NCBI GenBank assembly: GCA_947382625.1
Contig: CANDAG010000025.1
Coordinates: 1 to 56,778, forward strand
Source: an uncultured Lachnospiraceae bacterium
GTDB taxonomy: Bacteria; Bacillota; Clostridia; Lachnospirales; Lachnospiraceae
Length of the DNA stretch: 56,778 nt
Direction: 5' to 3'
Position 1 is the first letter of the stretch; every line of letters begins with the position of its first letter. Position numbers and translations under genes: made by a program. Under the pieces are notes generated by a model, which worked only from the letters and a program-made list of their open reading frames with translations, was not told where the DNA came from and did not search any database. Shown piece after piece: positions 34,721 to 42,841 of the stretch.

Positions 34721-35710
34721 TCAGCAGATGATATCCGTATACTTCATTCTCACCAGAGAATAAGGAGTTCTTATATCCTCCCCTTCTTTTCCGCTCATCA
34801 GCCGCTGCAGCTCCTCCATGGCTGTGGCTGATATCCCGGCAAAATTCTGCCGGACAGTGTTCATCTGCTTCCCTACATATCCCATCAGTATGATCCCGTC
34901 AAATCCGCATACCGGCCTGAAAATATCCATCTCCGTCAGGGCCTTCATAGCGCCGATCGCCATAAGATCCGAGGCGCAGACCACCGCGTCAAAGCTCTCT
35001 CCATATTCCATCGTGATATTCCGGGCCTGCAGCTCCGAAAAATCACCGCATCTGGTCAGCATCTCCAGATTCATTTCCCCGACCAGCTTTTCCATACCCT
35101 TTAGCTGTTCCTCTGCCGCATAGCCGTCTTTCTTTCCGGATATATAAAGCACCCGGCTGCAATTATTATCCACGATCGTTCTCTTGGCCACATCATATTG
35201 GGCCTTAGCATGATCGATCCACACAGAGGACGTATTTTTACTGGCAAGCGGAGCGCCTACCACCACGCTTTTAAACTCGCTTCCTGCCACCAGCTCCTGC
35301 AGCATTTTGTCCTCCTTTGAAACCCCATAGATAATAATACCGCTGATGCTCTGAGATTTCAGATACCGGATCATCTGCTCTGGTGTCTTATCCTGAAACA
35401 TGGAAAAAAACAGTGTGATCACGTCCAGGTTCAGCTCCATGGCCTTGTTGATGGCTCCCTGGATATACTGCAGGCTGATCTCGTCAATGGCCTGAGTCTT
35501 TGAATTCAGATTCACCAGCAACGCTACCCGCCCTGCCTGCTTAGAGGAAAGCGCTGCCGCCACCGAATTGGGAAGAAAATTCAGTTCCTCCACTGCCTTA
35601 TTGACCCTTCCCCTTGTCTCGTCACTGACATTCGGGTAACTGTTTAAAACCTTAGAGACAGTGGAAATCGCAACTCCCGCATGTCTTGCTACATCTTTAA
35701 TTGATACCAT
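34721..35710 (-). CDS. LacI-family transcriptional regulator
   Basis: 329 residues. Helix-turn-helix at 3-48 ([30 protein letters not shown]), hinge [15 protein letters not shown], then a periplasmic-binding-like ligand domain. It lies just upstream of glgP and both read the same way. The hinge-type operator in the glgP promoter suggests it responds to maltose, glucose or a related sugar, but the inducer is not shown. ATG at 35710 follows GGGAGGAATTTA. Confidence 0.92.
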   Translation of the reverse strand: MVSIKDVARHAGVAISTVSKVLNSYPNVSDETRGRVNKAVEELNFLPNSVAAALSSKQAGRVALLVNLNSKTQAIDEISLQYIQGAINKAMELNLDVITLFFSMFQDKTPEQMIRYLKSQSISGIIIYGVSKEDKMLQELVAGSEFKSVVVGAPLASKNTSSVWIDHAKAQYDVAKRTIVDNNCSRVLYISGKKDGYAAEEQLKGMEKLVGEMNLEMLTRCGDFSELQARNITMEYGESFDAVVCASDLMAIGAMKALTEMDIFRPVCGFDGIILMGYVGKQMNTVRQNFAGISATAMEELQRLMSGKEGEDIRTPYSLVRMKYTDIIC

Positions 35711-35789
35711 TAAATTCCTCCCGTGAAAATTGCTTTCCACGCACTCCTCTGCCTCTATACATTTTCATGGCAAACGTCAGATGACAAAT
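35711..35789 (-). promoter_or_regulatory. Palindromic gap upstream of lacI-type gene
   Basis: GGCAAACG and CGTTTGCC (about 35769-35805) flank an inner GACAAAT/ATTTGTC pair, just past the stop of the MshEN-like gene. It may be a terminator, and its GCAAACG halves resemble LacI/MalR half-sites, so autoregulation is possible. Confidence 0.35.
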
Positions 35790-36692
35790 TTATTTGTCGT
35801 TTGCCGTAATGATCTCTGCTTTGTTTCCCGGGGCTATGATAAAATCGATTTCCTCTCCCATCACCAGCAAAGGCAATATCAGCATCTGATCTGCCATAAT
35901 CTTTTTAGGCTGCACAAAACACTGGGTTGGCTGCTTTTTCAGGAAAACTCCGCTCTGCTCCAGATTTCTCCCGTAAATCTCTTCAATATTATCTAAAAGT
36001 GCCTCCAGAGACCTGAGAGCTTCTAAATTTATTTCTCTGACCCTTTTCCTTTCAAGTACGGATATTATCGGAAAAAAGGCTCTTCCCCGTCCCACAATGC
36101 CGCAGGTAATGCTCTGTTCTCCGTCCATATACTGGATCACTCCATGGTCTGCCTCAAAGCACTCCGTAAAGTAAGCAGTTTTCGGACAAAAATCACCGTC
36201 CGCAAAGCGGATCAGAGTCCTAAGTGCGGTACCTGCCATATGTAAATACTGGTTTCCACACACAGGAATACAGATTGGAAGGATTCTGTCCGCATCATTG
36301 CTCTTTAGATCCTCCATATCCGTAAGCGTCAGGTGATACTCATCCTGAAATTCCCTCATGCATTCCTCCAGCTGCTCCACATTCATCAGGCGTTGATTGG
36401 ACAGAGCCTGTGCGAAGGCAAGATATGCGTCTTCCTGCCTGTCCAAAAGAGACTCCACCTCCCACTCGGTAAGATATCCCTTTTCCACAGCAATTTCACC
36501 GAATTTCTTATCCACCACTGACTGATAGTCATATACCTGCTCCGCTTCTGCCTGGGTCATATATCCTTCCGCTACCGCGATGAGACCAAGCTTTACACGG
36601 ATCCTGTTCTTTTCAAGAAGCAGACTGTAAAGATGTTCGGAAGTAATAAGGCCCTTATGAAGCAGATAACGCCCTATAATACTTGAAATCAT
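35790..36692 (-). CDS. MshEN-like protein with CheX/CheC-like end (uncertain)
   Basis: 300 residues, no signal peptide or membrane segment. Residues 1-110 contain two or three MshEN-like repeats (GRYLLHKGLITSEHLYSLLLEK, GLIAVAEGYMTQAEAEQVYDYQ, GEIAVEKGYLTEWEVESLLDRQ), the motif that binds c-di-GMP in some type II/IV pilus ATPases. The rest (about 140-300) resembles CheC/CheX phosphatase-like folds only weakly (EEIYGRNLEQSG, VMGEEIDFIIAP). A c-di-GMP-linked or chemotaxis role is an inference. The gene stands alone. ATG follows AGGAGATGAAGAGGG. Confidence 0.45.
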   Translation of the reverse strand: MISSIIGRYLLHKGLITSEHLYSLLLEKNRIRVKLGLIAVAEGYMTQAEAEQVYDYQSVVDKKFGEIAVEKGYLTEWEVESLLDRQEDAYLAFAQALSNQRLMNVEQLEECMREFQDEYHLTLTDMEDLKSNDADRILPICIPVCGNQYLHMAGTALRTLIRFADGDFCPKTAYFTECFEADHGVIQYMDGEQSITCGIVGRGRAFFPIISVLERKRVREINLEALRSLEALLDNIEEIYGRNLEQSGVFLKKQPTQCFVQPKKIMADQMLILPLLVMGEEIDFIIAPGNKAEIITANDK

Positions 36693-36761
36693 CCCTCTTC
36701 ATCTCCTGTCAATATCATAAAATAAGAATAATACTTTTCTTATTTGCAGTCAATGCTTCCC

Positions 36762-36878
36762 AAACAACGGATGACAGGCTCCGCCAGACATCCTTATGTC
36801 AAACAACGGATGACAGGCTCCACCAGACATCCTTATGTTAACAACGGACAGCACGCTTCGCGAACTGTCCTTATGTCA
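36762..36878 (+). repeat. Three tandem copies of palindromic repeat family 2
   Basis: Three 39-bp units (36762, 36801, 36840). Each begins AAACAACGGAYR or AACAACGGAC, ends TCCTTATGTCA or TCCTTATGTTA, and its GGAYG/CATCC or GGACAG/CTGTCC ends pair. The third unit matches the one at 17350 with one or two changes. Together they fill most of the 36693-36950 gap, which has no gene. Confidence 0.8.
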
Positions 36879-36885
36879 AACAAAA

Positions 36886-36905
36886 GCCGGCTCCGGAGAG
36901 CCAGC
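36886..36905 (-). terminator. PPi-phosphofructokinase terminator
   Basis: GCTGGCTC pairs with GAGCCGGC around loop TCCG (8 bp with one G-U), then TTTTGTTT on the minus strand, about 45 nt past the stop. Confidence 0.75.
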
Positions 36906-36911
36906 CTTTTC

Positions 36912-36949
36912 ATCAATAAGCCGCATCGCGCAGCATGGCGGCGTTTGAT
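36912..36949 (-). repeat. Palindromic repeat family 1, single copy
   Basis: On the minus strand starts ATCAAACGCCGCC and ends GCGGCTTATTGAT around a short GCGC centre; adjacent to the phosphofructokinase stop codon. Confidence 0.75.
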
Positions 36950-36950
36950 T

Positions 36951-38180
36951 TTATTTTCTTACAAGGTGGAGCGGCAGACCGTTCACAAAAATCGGAAGCA
37001 GCTCGCCCATGATCAGAGGTCTTGCATATTTGATGTAGCCGTCGTTCAGTCCGCAGCCGTCCTCGGTGATCCATTCTGCGGGAACCGGTCTCTCTACATT
37101 GGCAATGGCATGGATATCATAAGCGCTGGTACCACACTGATAAGGATCATCTCCGTTTCTGTCTAAGGTGATCATCATACCTGTCTTGCCTTCTTCAGCA
37201 GCAACTACTGCGTCATGTCCTACCTGGAATGCCTCGTTGATGTCGGTAAGGGAAGCAAGGTGGGTAGCTGCACGCTGCAGAGTTGAGAACTCGATGGCTC
37301 TGGTCTTCAGGCCGGTTTCTGCTGCAACAAGCTGTGCAAGATAAGCGGCTGTACCGGACATCTGCTTGTGTCCGAAAGCGTCAACTGCCACATTCTCATT
37401 AGCCAGCTCGCATACATAGCGGCCGTCTGCGATGTGGATTCCTTCTGAAACTGCAATCACCACAGAGGACTTGGTGGCTGCTAATTCTTTCACCTTTGCC
37501 ATGAAGGCATCCATGTCGAAAACCTTCTCCGGTAAGTAGATGGCGTCTGCTCCGTTGCAGTCCGGTCCCTTTGCAAGGGCTGCTGCTGCGGTAAGCCAGC
37601 CTGCGTTACGTCCCATGATCTCAACGATACAGATGGTAGGCTTCTTTGCTCCGAAGGACTCGTTATCACGGATCACTTCCTTTAAGCTTGCTGCGATGTA
37701 CTTTGCAGCGCTTCCATAACCGGGGCAATGATCAGTTACAGGAAGATCGTTGTCAATAGTCTTGGGAACACCCATAAATCTCTGCTTCTTGCCATGTGCT
37801 GCGGCATAGTCGGAAAGCATCTTTACAGTATCCATGGAGTCATTGCCGCCTGCGTAGAACAGACATTCAATGTCGTGCTTCTCCATGATCTCAAACACCT
37901 TCTCATACACGTCCTCATGCCCTTCGATCTTAGGCATTTTGAAACGGCAGGAACCCAGAAATGCGGAAGGGGTTCTCTTAAGCAGCTCGATCCCGGTAGG
38001 CTCCTCCAGATAATCCTCCAGCTCGATGAGCTTGTCCTCCAAAAAGCCTTCAATACCGTGAACCATACCATAAACCTTCTTAACGCCCAGCTCTTTGGCT
38101 GCTGCATAAACACCAGCTACCGATGAATTGATTACAGCTGTAGGCCCGCCGGACTGTCCAACTACAATATTACCTTTCAT
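36951..38180 (-). CDS. pfp: 6-phosphofructokinase, PPi-type
   Basis: 409 residues. Phosphorylates fructose-6-phosphate; family PFK-A/PFP. VGQSGGPTAVINSS near the start, the phosphoryl-donor motif YAGGNDSMDTV (Asp in place of the Gly of ATP enzymes marks PPi use), and the substrate motif PKTIDNDLPVTDHCPGYGSAAKY. Length and these residues suit the Clostridia PPi-dependent enzyme. ATG at 38180 follows AAAGGAGAGATTAAA. Promoter at 38234-38262. Confidence 0.9.
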   Translation of the reverse strand: MKGNIVVGQSGGPTAVINSSVAGVYAAAKELGVKKVYGMVHGIEGFLEDKLIELEDYLEEPTGIELLKRTPSAFLGSCRFKMPKIEGHEDVYEKVFEIMEKHDIECLFYAGGNDSMDTVKMLSDYAAAHGKKQRFMGVPKTIDNDLPVTDHCPGYGSAAKYIAASLKEVIRDNESFGAKKPTICIVEIMGRNAGWLTAAAALAKGPDCNGADAIYLPEKVFDMDAFMAKVKELAATKSSVVIAVSEGIHIADGRYVCELANENVAVDAFGHKQMSGTAAYLAQLVAAETGLKTRAIEFSTLQRAATHLASLTDINEAFQVGHDAVVAAEEGKTGMMITLDRNGDDPYQCGTSAYDIHAIANVERPVPAEWITEDGCGLNDGYIKYARPLIMGELLPIFVNGLPLHLVRK

Positions 38181-38233
38181 TTTAATCTCTCCTTTGATCA
38201 TTCATTTCACTGTTTACAAGATATACCAGTAGA

Positions 38234-38262
38234 AGTATAGCAGATTCCCTTTTTGATGACAA
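38234..38262 (-). promoter_or_regulatory. Promoter of PPi-phosphofructokinase
   Basis: TTGTCA (38257-38262) and TATACT (38234-38239), spacer 17 bp. Confidence 0.75.
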
Positions 38263-38291
38263 GGGGAATCCTTCTTTTTAACAAAGCCTTT

Positions 38292-39230
38292 TTATAAGAA
38301 GGACACCACGCAATATGCCCCATAAATTCCCAGAAGCGCGACCCCCTGAAGCCGGGAGGCCTTTTTCCGGATCAGGATCGGCACCAGCAGAACGGCCATT
38401 ACCAGAAGTGCAAGAGGCATATCGATGGTAACGGTAGAGAGTTCCAGCGGAATCCCTGCAATGGCAGAGGGGATGCCTATCACCAAAAGCATATTCAATA
38501 TATTTGCCCCGATCACATTTCCCAGGCCTACGTTTCCATAACCCTTGATCAGGGACATGATAGAGGTTACCAGCTCCGGCAAAGATGTACCAAGGGCAAT
38601 GAAGGTTACCGCGATCACGCGCTCCGGCACGCCGATGGCCTCGGCAATAAAAATACCGTTATCTACCAGCAGATTTGCTCCTACGTAAAGAAGAGCGGCA
38701 CACACTGCAAGGATCAGGATCTGTTTCGGAAGGGAAACCTCTCCGGCCTCCTCCCCGGCCTCTTCCTCACCGCCCTCTGCAGAGGAGCGTTTGATGTTCA
38801 GATACGCATACAGCGCAAACAGTAAAAGCAGCACGATCCCCGCCGGGCGGTTAAAGGCTCCTGTTACATACCCAAACACATTCATACCGATAAGTGTCAC
38901 AAAGAAAAAGGCGCTTCTCCATGCGATAGATGCAAATTCCACCTTCTGCGAAGGCCGTATAGTCTGGGTCAGCCCGGCGATCAGCGCCGTGTTGCAGATG
39001 ATCGACCCGAAAGCATTCCCTGCCGCAATAGCCGCCGACCCGTCAAAGGCCGCTGTGGTGGAAACCAGAATCTCCGGCAGGGTGGTTCCTAAACTAACGA
39101 TGGTAGCTCCCACCACGATCTGGGGGATCCCCAGCTTCTTAGCGATCGCCACCGCCGCATCCACCAGCCTGTCTCCGCCGATGCAGATCAAAATAAGTCC
39201 AACTACAAATAAAATAACTGCCTGTACCAT
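38292..39230 (-). CDS. Calcium/sodium antiporter family (YrbG-type) cation exporter
   Basis: 312 residues, about ten membrane helices. The two alpha repeats carry GATIVSLGTTLPEILVST (about 43-60) and TFIALGTSLPELVTSIM (about 185-201), the cation-binding motifs of the CaCA superfamily. A yybP-ykoY riboswitch lies directly upstream, so expression is likely switched on by high Mn2+ and the protein may export manganese or calcium. ATG at 39230 follows GGAAAGAAAGGAAAGTAAAAAG. A family 1 repeat lies in the leader between riboswitch and gene. Confidence 0.88.
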   Translation of the reverse strand: MVQAVILFVVGLILICIGGDRLVDAAVAIAKKLGIPQIVVGATIVSLGTTLPEILVSTTAAFDGSAAIAAGNAFGSIICNTALIAGLTQTIRPSQKVEFASIAWRSAFFFVTLIGMNVFGYVTGAFNRPAGIVLLLLFALYAYLNIKRSSAEGGEEEAGEEAGEVSLPKQILILAVCAALLYVGANLLVDNGIFIAEAIGVPERVIAVTFIALGTSLPELVTSIMSLIKGYGNVGLGNVIGANILNMLLVIGIPSAIAGIPLELSTVTIDMPLALLVMAVLLVPILIRKKASRLQGVALLGIYGAYCVVSFL

Positions 39231-39284
39231 CTTTTTACTTTCCTTTCTTTCCTTAGTATTACATTTTCTTTTATTGCCATTCTC

Positions 39285-39322
39285 ATCAAACGCCGTCACC
39301 CTTCGCGAGTCGGCTTATTGAT
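39285..39322 (+). repeat. Palindromic repeat family 1, single copy
   Basis: Starts ATCAAACGCCGTCACCC and ends GTCGGCTTATTGAT; lies between the riboswitch and the antiporter start. Confidence 0.75.
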
Positions 39323-39449
39323 AAAAAAGAGACCTTTAACACATGATCCGTCATGTGCTAAAAGTCTCGTACTTCCTTATCTGTGGAAGGACTTAGCCAC
39401 GGCATTGCCGGAGATTGTTGACTAAGCCTCTCTTACTACTCCCTCTTAA
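39323..39449 (-). ncRNA. yybP-ykoY (Mn2+) riboswitch
   Basis: On the minus strand the aptamer reads GGGAGUAG near the 5' end, AGUCAACA, CCGGCAAUGCCG in the loop, and ACGAGAC at the 3' side, the conserved yybP-ykoY elements. P1 is UUAAGAG (39443-39449) with CUUUUAG (39358-39364). Downstream, 39329-39346 and 39351-39368 form an 18-bp terminator stem, then TTTTTT. The terminator stem shares CGAGACUUUU with P1, so Mn2+ binding would prevent termination and turn the antiporter on. Confidence 0.82.
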
Positions 39450-39458
39450 CTTACAAAG

Positions 39459-39487
39459 ACTCTACCAGAAAATGACTTTTCTGTCAA
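39459..39487 (-). promoter_or_regulatory. Promoter of the riboswitch-antiporter transcript
   Basis: TTGACA (39482-39487) and TAGAGT (39459-39464), spacer 17 bp, about 5-10 bp before the aptamer. Confidence 0.8.
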
Positions 39488-39529
39488 GTGGTAGGTTACC
39501 GTTTTTTATATTGCCTGTCCCCTGCTGAC

Positions 39530-40978
39530 TTAAGCAAGCCCCGTATACCGGAACTTCTGAAATTCTGCTGCCCCGGCTCCAACTGCAAAAATACCTGGGC
39601 GCAGACTTAAGAATCCATTATAGGCGTGAGTATTCTGGCTTGCGGCATTGATCACATAATTAAGCTTCTGGTAAGAGTTTCCGTCTACACTGTAATAAAA
39701 GCTTACATATTGATCTTCATTTTTCATTTTCAGCCAGCACTCGCTAAAATCTATTTTTTTCTCTGCCAGCTTTGCTCCCAGCCGGTAAACACTGAGCCTT
39801 TCCTCTTTCAGACTGACTGCGTTAAATATTTCTTCATTATACTGCAGCACAATACCGGCCTCACAGCCATTTTCCACTTTTAAATGTACACATACTTCAT
39901 AGCTGTGATCGCCTGTGATGATCGTTAGAGGATGCCCTTTTCCAATAGACTCATCAATCCCATGAATCCGAAGCCCTCCACGGGTTTTCTCATATCGGTT
40001 CCTGTCATGCTCTCCCCATGCACGCCATCCTCTGACCCTGCTGTCTGAGAAGTCATCGGAAAAGCAACTCCTGCTCTCTATTGCAACTCCTGCGGGCTTG
40101 CGCGTTGCCTGGTCTGCCGGTGCAATAACTTTAAACCATCCGTCCGGCGTAAATTCCACCGGGGACAAAAGAAGCTTACGCCCCAGTGCCTCATACCCGT
40201 TCTCATAGGAATGATAAATTACCCACCATTTGCCTTCGATATCCTCCACAAAATGACCATGACCTTTGGATATCCATTTTTCGTACCGATTCCATGTATG
40301 AATGATGGGATTATATGGCGAGAGCTCCCATGGCCCATGAATATCCCTCGCCCTGGCTGCCATGATCATATGGGACGTAGCCGGACCGGACGTCCCTCCG
40401 TCCGCATAAGTCAGATAATAATATCCGTCCTTTTTGAAAACATTAGGCGCTTCCGGAAAAGCCCCTTCAATATCCCACTCATCCGGTATTTGAGCCGCCT
40501 TTAATATTTGAACCATTTCTCCTGTTACGCTGAGCCCATCCTGGGAGAGCGGTACCATACAGTTATCAGAAAGAAACAAATATCTGTTCCCCTCTTCATC
40601 CGAAATATGTCCCGGGTCAATATGCCCGACCTTCAGATCTATGGCCCTGCTCCATCCATCCTCAATCTGTTCAGACCAGATTACCCAGTTTGTTCCCGAT
40701 GCACAGAAATAAATATAATATTTTCCTTCATATTTTAAAAAATCCGGTGCCCAGACAGAACCCTCAAAATCATGCAGGGGATGGCACAAAAGCTCCCAGT
40801 TTACCAGATCCCTGGAGTGATAAATTGCCAGCCCCGGCAGATATTCACCTGTGGAAGCCGTAAGATAATAATCCTCTCCCTCACGAAACACTGCCGGATC
40901 CGCATAATCTCCATCCAAAATGGGATTCATATAATATCCGTTTCCCAAGTCTGCTTTATGTACTGATTCCTGAAACAT
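39530..40978 (-). CDS. GH43-family glycosidase (xylosidase/arabinosidase-type)
   Basis: 482 residues. Five-bladed propeller domain 1-300: catalytic base Asp27 (GDYADPAVF), Asp121 (GHIDPGH), acid Glu176 (FPEAPNVF). A C-terminal beta-sandwich (about 305-482) is typical of GH43 xylosidase/arabinofuranosidase members. No signal peptide, so it acts on imported oligosaccharides in the cytoplasm, as expected at the end of a sugar-importer operon. ATG follows GAAGGAGGTAAGAGCAGT. It is last in cluster B. Confidence 0.9.
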   Translation of the reverse strand: MFQESVHKADLGNGYYMNPILDGDYADPAVFREGEDYYLTASTGEYLPGLAIYHSRDLVNWELLCHPLHDFEGSVWAPDFLKYEGKYYIYFCASGTNWVIWSEQIEDGWSRAIDLKVGHIDPGHISDEEGNRYLFLSDNCMVPLSQDGLSVTGEMVQILKAAQIPDEWDIEGAFPEAPNVFKKDGYYYLTYADGGTSGPATSHMIMAARARDIHGPWELSPYNPIIHTWNRYEKWISKGHGHFVEDIEGKWWVIYHSYENGYEALGRKLLLSPVEFTPDGWFKVIAPADQATRKPAGVAIESRSCFSDDFSDSRVRGWRAWGEHDRNRYEKTRGGLRIHGIDESIGKGHPLTIITGDHSYEVCVHLKVENGCEAGIVLQYNEEIFNAVSLKEERLSVYRLGAKLAEKKIDFSECWLKMKNEDQYVSFYYSVDGNSYQKLNYVINAASQNTHAYNGFLSLRPGIFAVGAGAAEFQKFRYTGLA

Positions 40979-40996
40979 ACTGCTCTTACCTCCTTC

Positions 40997-41848
40997 TCAT
41001 CCTTTCAGTCCGCTTGTCACTACACCCTGTACAAAATATTTCTGACATGTCAGATACAGAAAAAACGTGGGGATCACAGCCAGAAGCGCGCCTGCCATCA
41101 TAGGCCCCATATCCAGTGTAGCTCCCTGGGAAGCCTTCAGCATTACCAGTCCTACCGCCAATGTATATTTTTCCATATCGTTTAAATAGATCATTGGAGC
41201 AAAAAAATCATTCCATACGCCAACAAAGCAAAACAATGCAACAACAAACATAGATGTTTTGGAGTTGGGAAGAAGAATCCTCACCAAAACTCCCATATAA
41301 CTGCAACCGTCCAGTCTGGCCGCCTCATCAAGCTCCCTTGGAAAGGACATAAAAAACTGACGGAGTATAAACACGGAAAAAGCATTCGTTGCCAGAAAAG
41401 CCGGAAGCGTCAACGGCAATATAGTATTCACCCAGCCCAGCCGGGTATATAAGCTGAACTGTGGTATAAGCAGTGTAAAACCCGGTATCATCATCGTTGA
41501 TAAAAGGACTGTGAACCAGAAATTGTTTTCTCTGCAACGAAACCTGGCAAATCCATACGCCACCAGGCTGCAGCTCACCAGTGTTCCTAAAATATTCAGA
41601 GCAACGATCACAATACTGTTACGTATATAGGTAAGTATGGGGCTGATTGAAAAGACCTCTTTGAAAGCCCTGAGGGTAACCGGTCTTGGAATAAAAGTCG
41701 GCGGATAATCCACACACTGCGGAGCTGTCTTAAAAGCTGTTGAAAGCATCCATATAAAAGGAAGGACAAACAGGATTGAAAGTACCCCTACTACAACATA
41801 CCATACTACGCTTTCCATTACTTTTCGCATAGTTCTCTTTTTCTTCAT
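40997..41848 (-). CDS. Sugar ABC permease, MalG/AraQ type (cluster B)
   Basis: 283 residues, six membrane helices, EAA loop ELDEAARLDGCSYMGVLVRILLPN (about 176). CUT1 importer permease 2 of the GH43 cluster. ATG follows AAAGGAGGCGGTGTATA. The encoded sugar is presumably a xylo- or arabino-oligosaccharide by link to GH43, as inference. Confidence 0.93.
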   Translation of the reverse strand: MKKKRTMRKVMESVVWYVVVGVLSILFVLPFIWMLSTAFKTAPQCVDYPPTFIPRPVTLRAFKEVFSISPILTYIRNSIVIVALNILGTLVSCSLVAYGFARFRCRENNFWFTVLLSTMMIPGFTLLIPQFSLYTRLGWVNTILPLTLPAFLATNAFSVFILRQFFMSFPRELDEAARLDGCSYMGVLVRILLPNSKTSMFVVALFCFVGVWNDFFAPMIYLNDMEKYTLAVGLVMLKASQGATLDMGPMMAGALLAVIPTFFLYLTCQKYFVQGVVTSGLKG

Positions 41849-41863
41849 TATACACCGCCTCCT

Positions 41864-42775
41864 TTACAGCTCATATACCGTTTTACGGTTCATCAGCTTC
41901 ATTACCACCATACTGAGCGCCATCAAAAGAATGCACAAGATCCAGGACTGCGCTGCCGCTTCTCCAAACCGCAGGAAATAAAATGCCGTATCATAGATCA
42001 GCATTCCATACATATAGGTTGCTTTCATTGGACCACCGTTTGTCATGATAAAAGGCTGATTAAAGATCTGGAATGCCGAGATGATCCCCATGATCGTATT
42101 TAAAAGCACCACTGGAGAGATCATAGGAAGCGTTATATTCACAAATTTCTGCCATTCTGAAGCACCGTCTATCTCTGCCGCTTCATAATAGGTCATAGGT
42201 ACCTGCTTTAAACCTGCCAGAAAGATAAGCATGGCCTGCCCGCAAAAGGTCAGATTCATAATGATCAGCGAAGGCATTGCCCATTCCGCACTGGATAGCC
42301 ATCTGGGTCCTTCTATACCGATTAGGGACAACAGATAGTTAAAAACTCCGGTCTCTGCATTAAACAGCCAGATCCATACCATATATACCGCAGTTCCCGC
42401 TGCGACAGAAGGAAAGTAAAATAATGCCTGAAAGATTCCGGCACCTCTGTGCTTCTTGTTCAGCAAAAAGGCCAGGAACAGAGCAAATATCATACTGGTA
42501 GGCACAGAAAATACCGCATACACAAAGGTATTGATGAGCGCCCTCCTGAAATCCTGATTACTCCCGATGGTCCGCACATAATTATCCAGACCGATAAACT
42601 GCGGCGTGGACATTCCGTCCCAGTCGCATAATGCTCCGTAAAAAGAATAAAGCATGGGTCCTATGGTCAGCAGAAAAAAGCCTATCAGCCATGGTGAAAT
42701 AAACAGATAGAAATATCTTCTCTCCTTACGCATCAGGACGCCTTCCGCTCCTTTATTTTCTTTCTTACCTCTCAT
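41864..42775 (-). CDS. Sugar ABC permease, MalF/UgpA type (cluster B)
   Basis: 303 residues, six membrane helices, N-terminal extension, EAA loop TYYEAAEIDGASEWQKFVNITLPMI. Permease 1 of cluster B. ATG at 42775 follows GGAAGGAGAAAGAGAA; a TTG six codons upstream overlaps the site and is rejected. Confidence 0.93.
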   Translation of the reverse strand: MRGKKENKGAEGVLMRKERRYFYLFISPWLIGFFLLTIGPMLYSFYGALCDWDGMSTPQFIGLDNYVRTIGSNQDFRRALINTFVYAVFSVPTSMIFALFLAFLLNKKHRGAGIFQALFYFPSVAAGTAVYMVWIWLFNAETGVFNYLLSLIGIEGPRWLSSAEWAMPSLIIMNLTFCGQAMLIFLAGLKQVPMTYYEAAEIDGASEWQKFVNITLPMISPVVLLNTIMGIISAFQIFNQPFIMTNGGPMKATYMYGMLIYDTAFYFLRFGEAAAQSWILCILLMALSMVVMKLMNRKTVYEL

Positions 42776-42841
42776 TTCTCTTTCTCCTTCCAAAAAAGGA
42801 AGAGATGGAAAAGTCCATCTCTCCCCTCCTGTGCTAATCTG

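Noticed and set aside
36762-36878. CRISPR array from the three 39-bp units
   Set aside because: The units are contiguous without unique spacers and no cas genes are near.
36744-37166. Plus-strand ORF with repeated RMTGS/RHPYV peptide
   Set aside because: It is the translation of the tandem repeat units and of the strand opposite pfp; no ribosome binding site.
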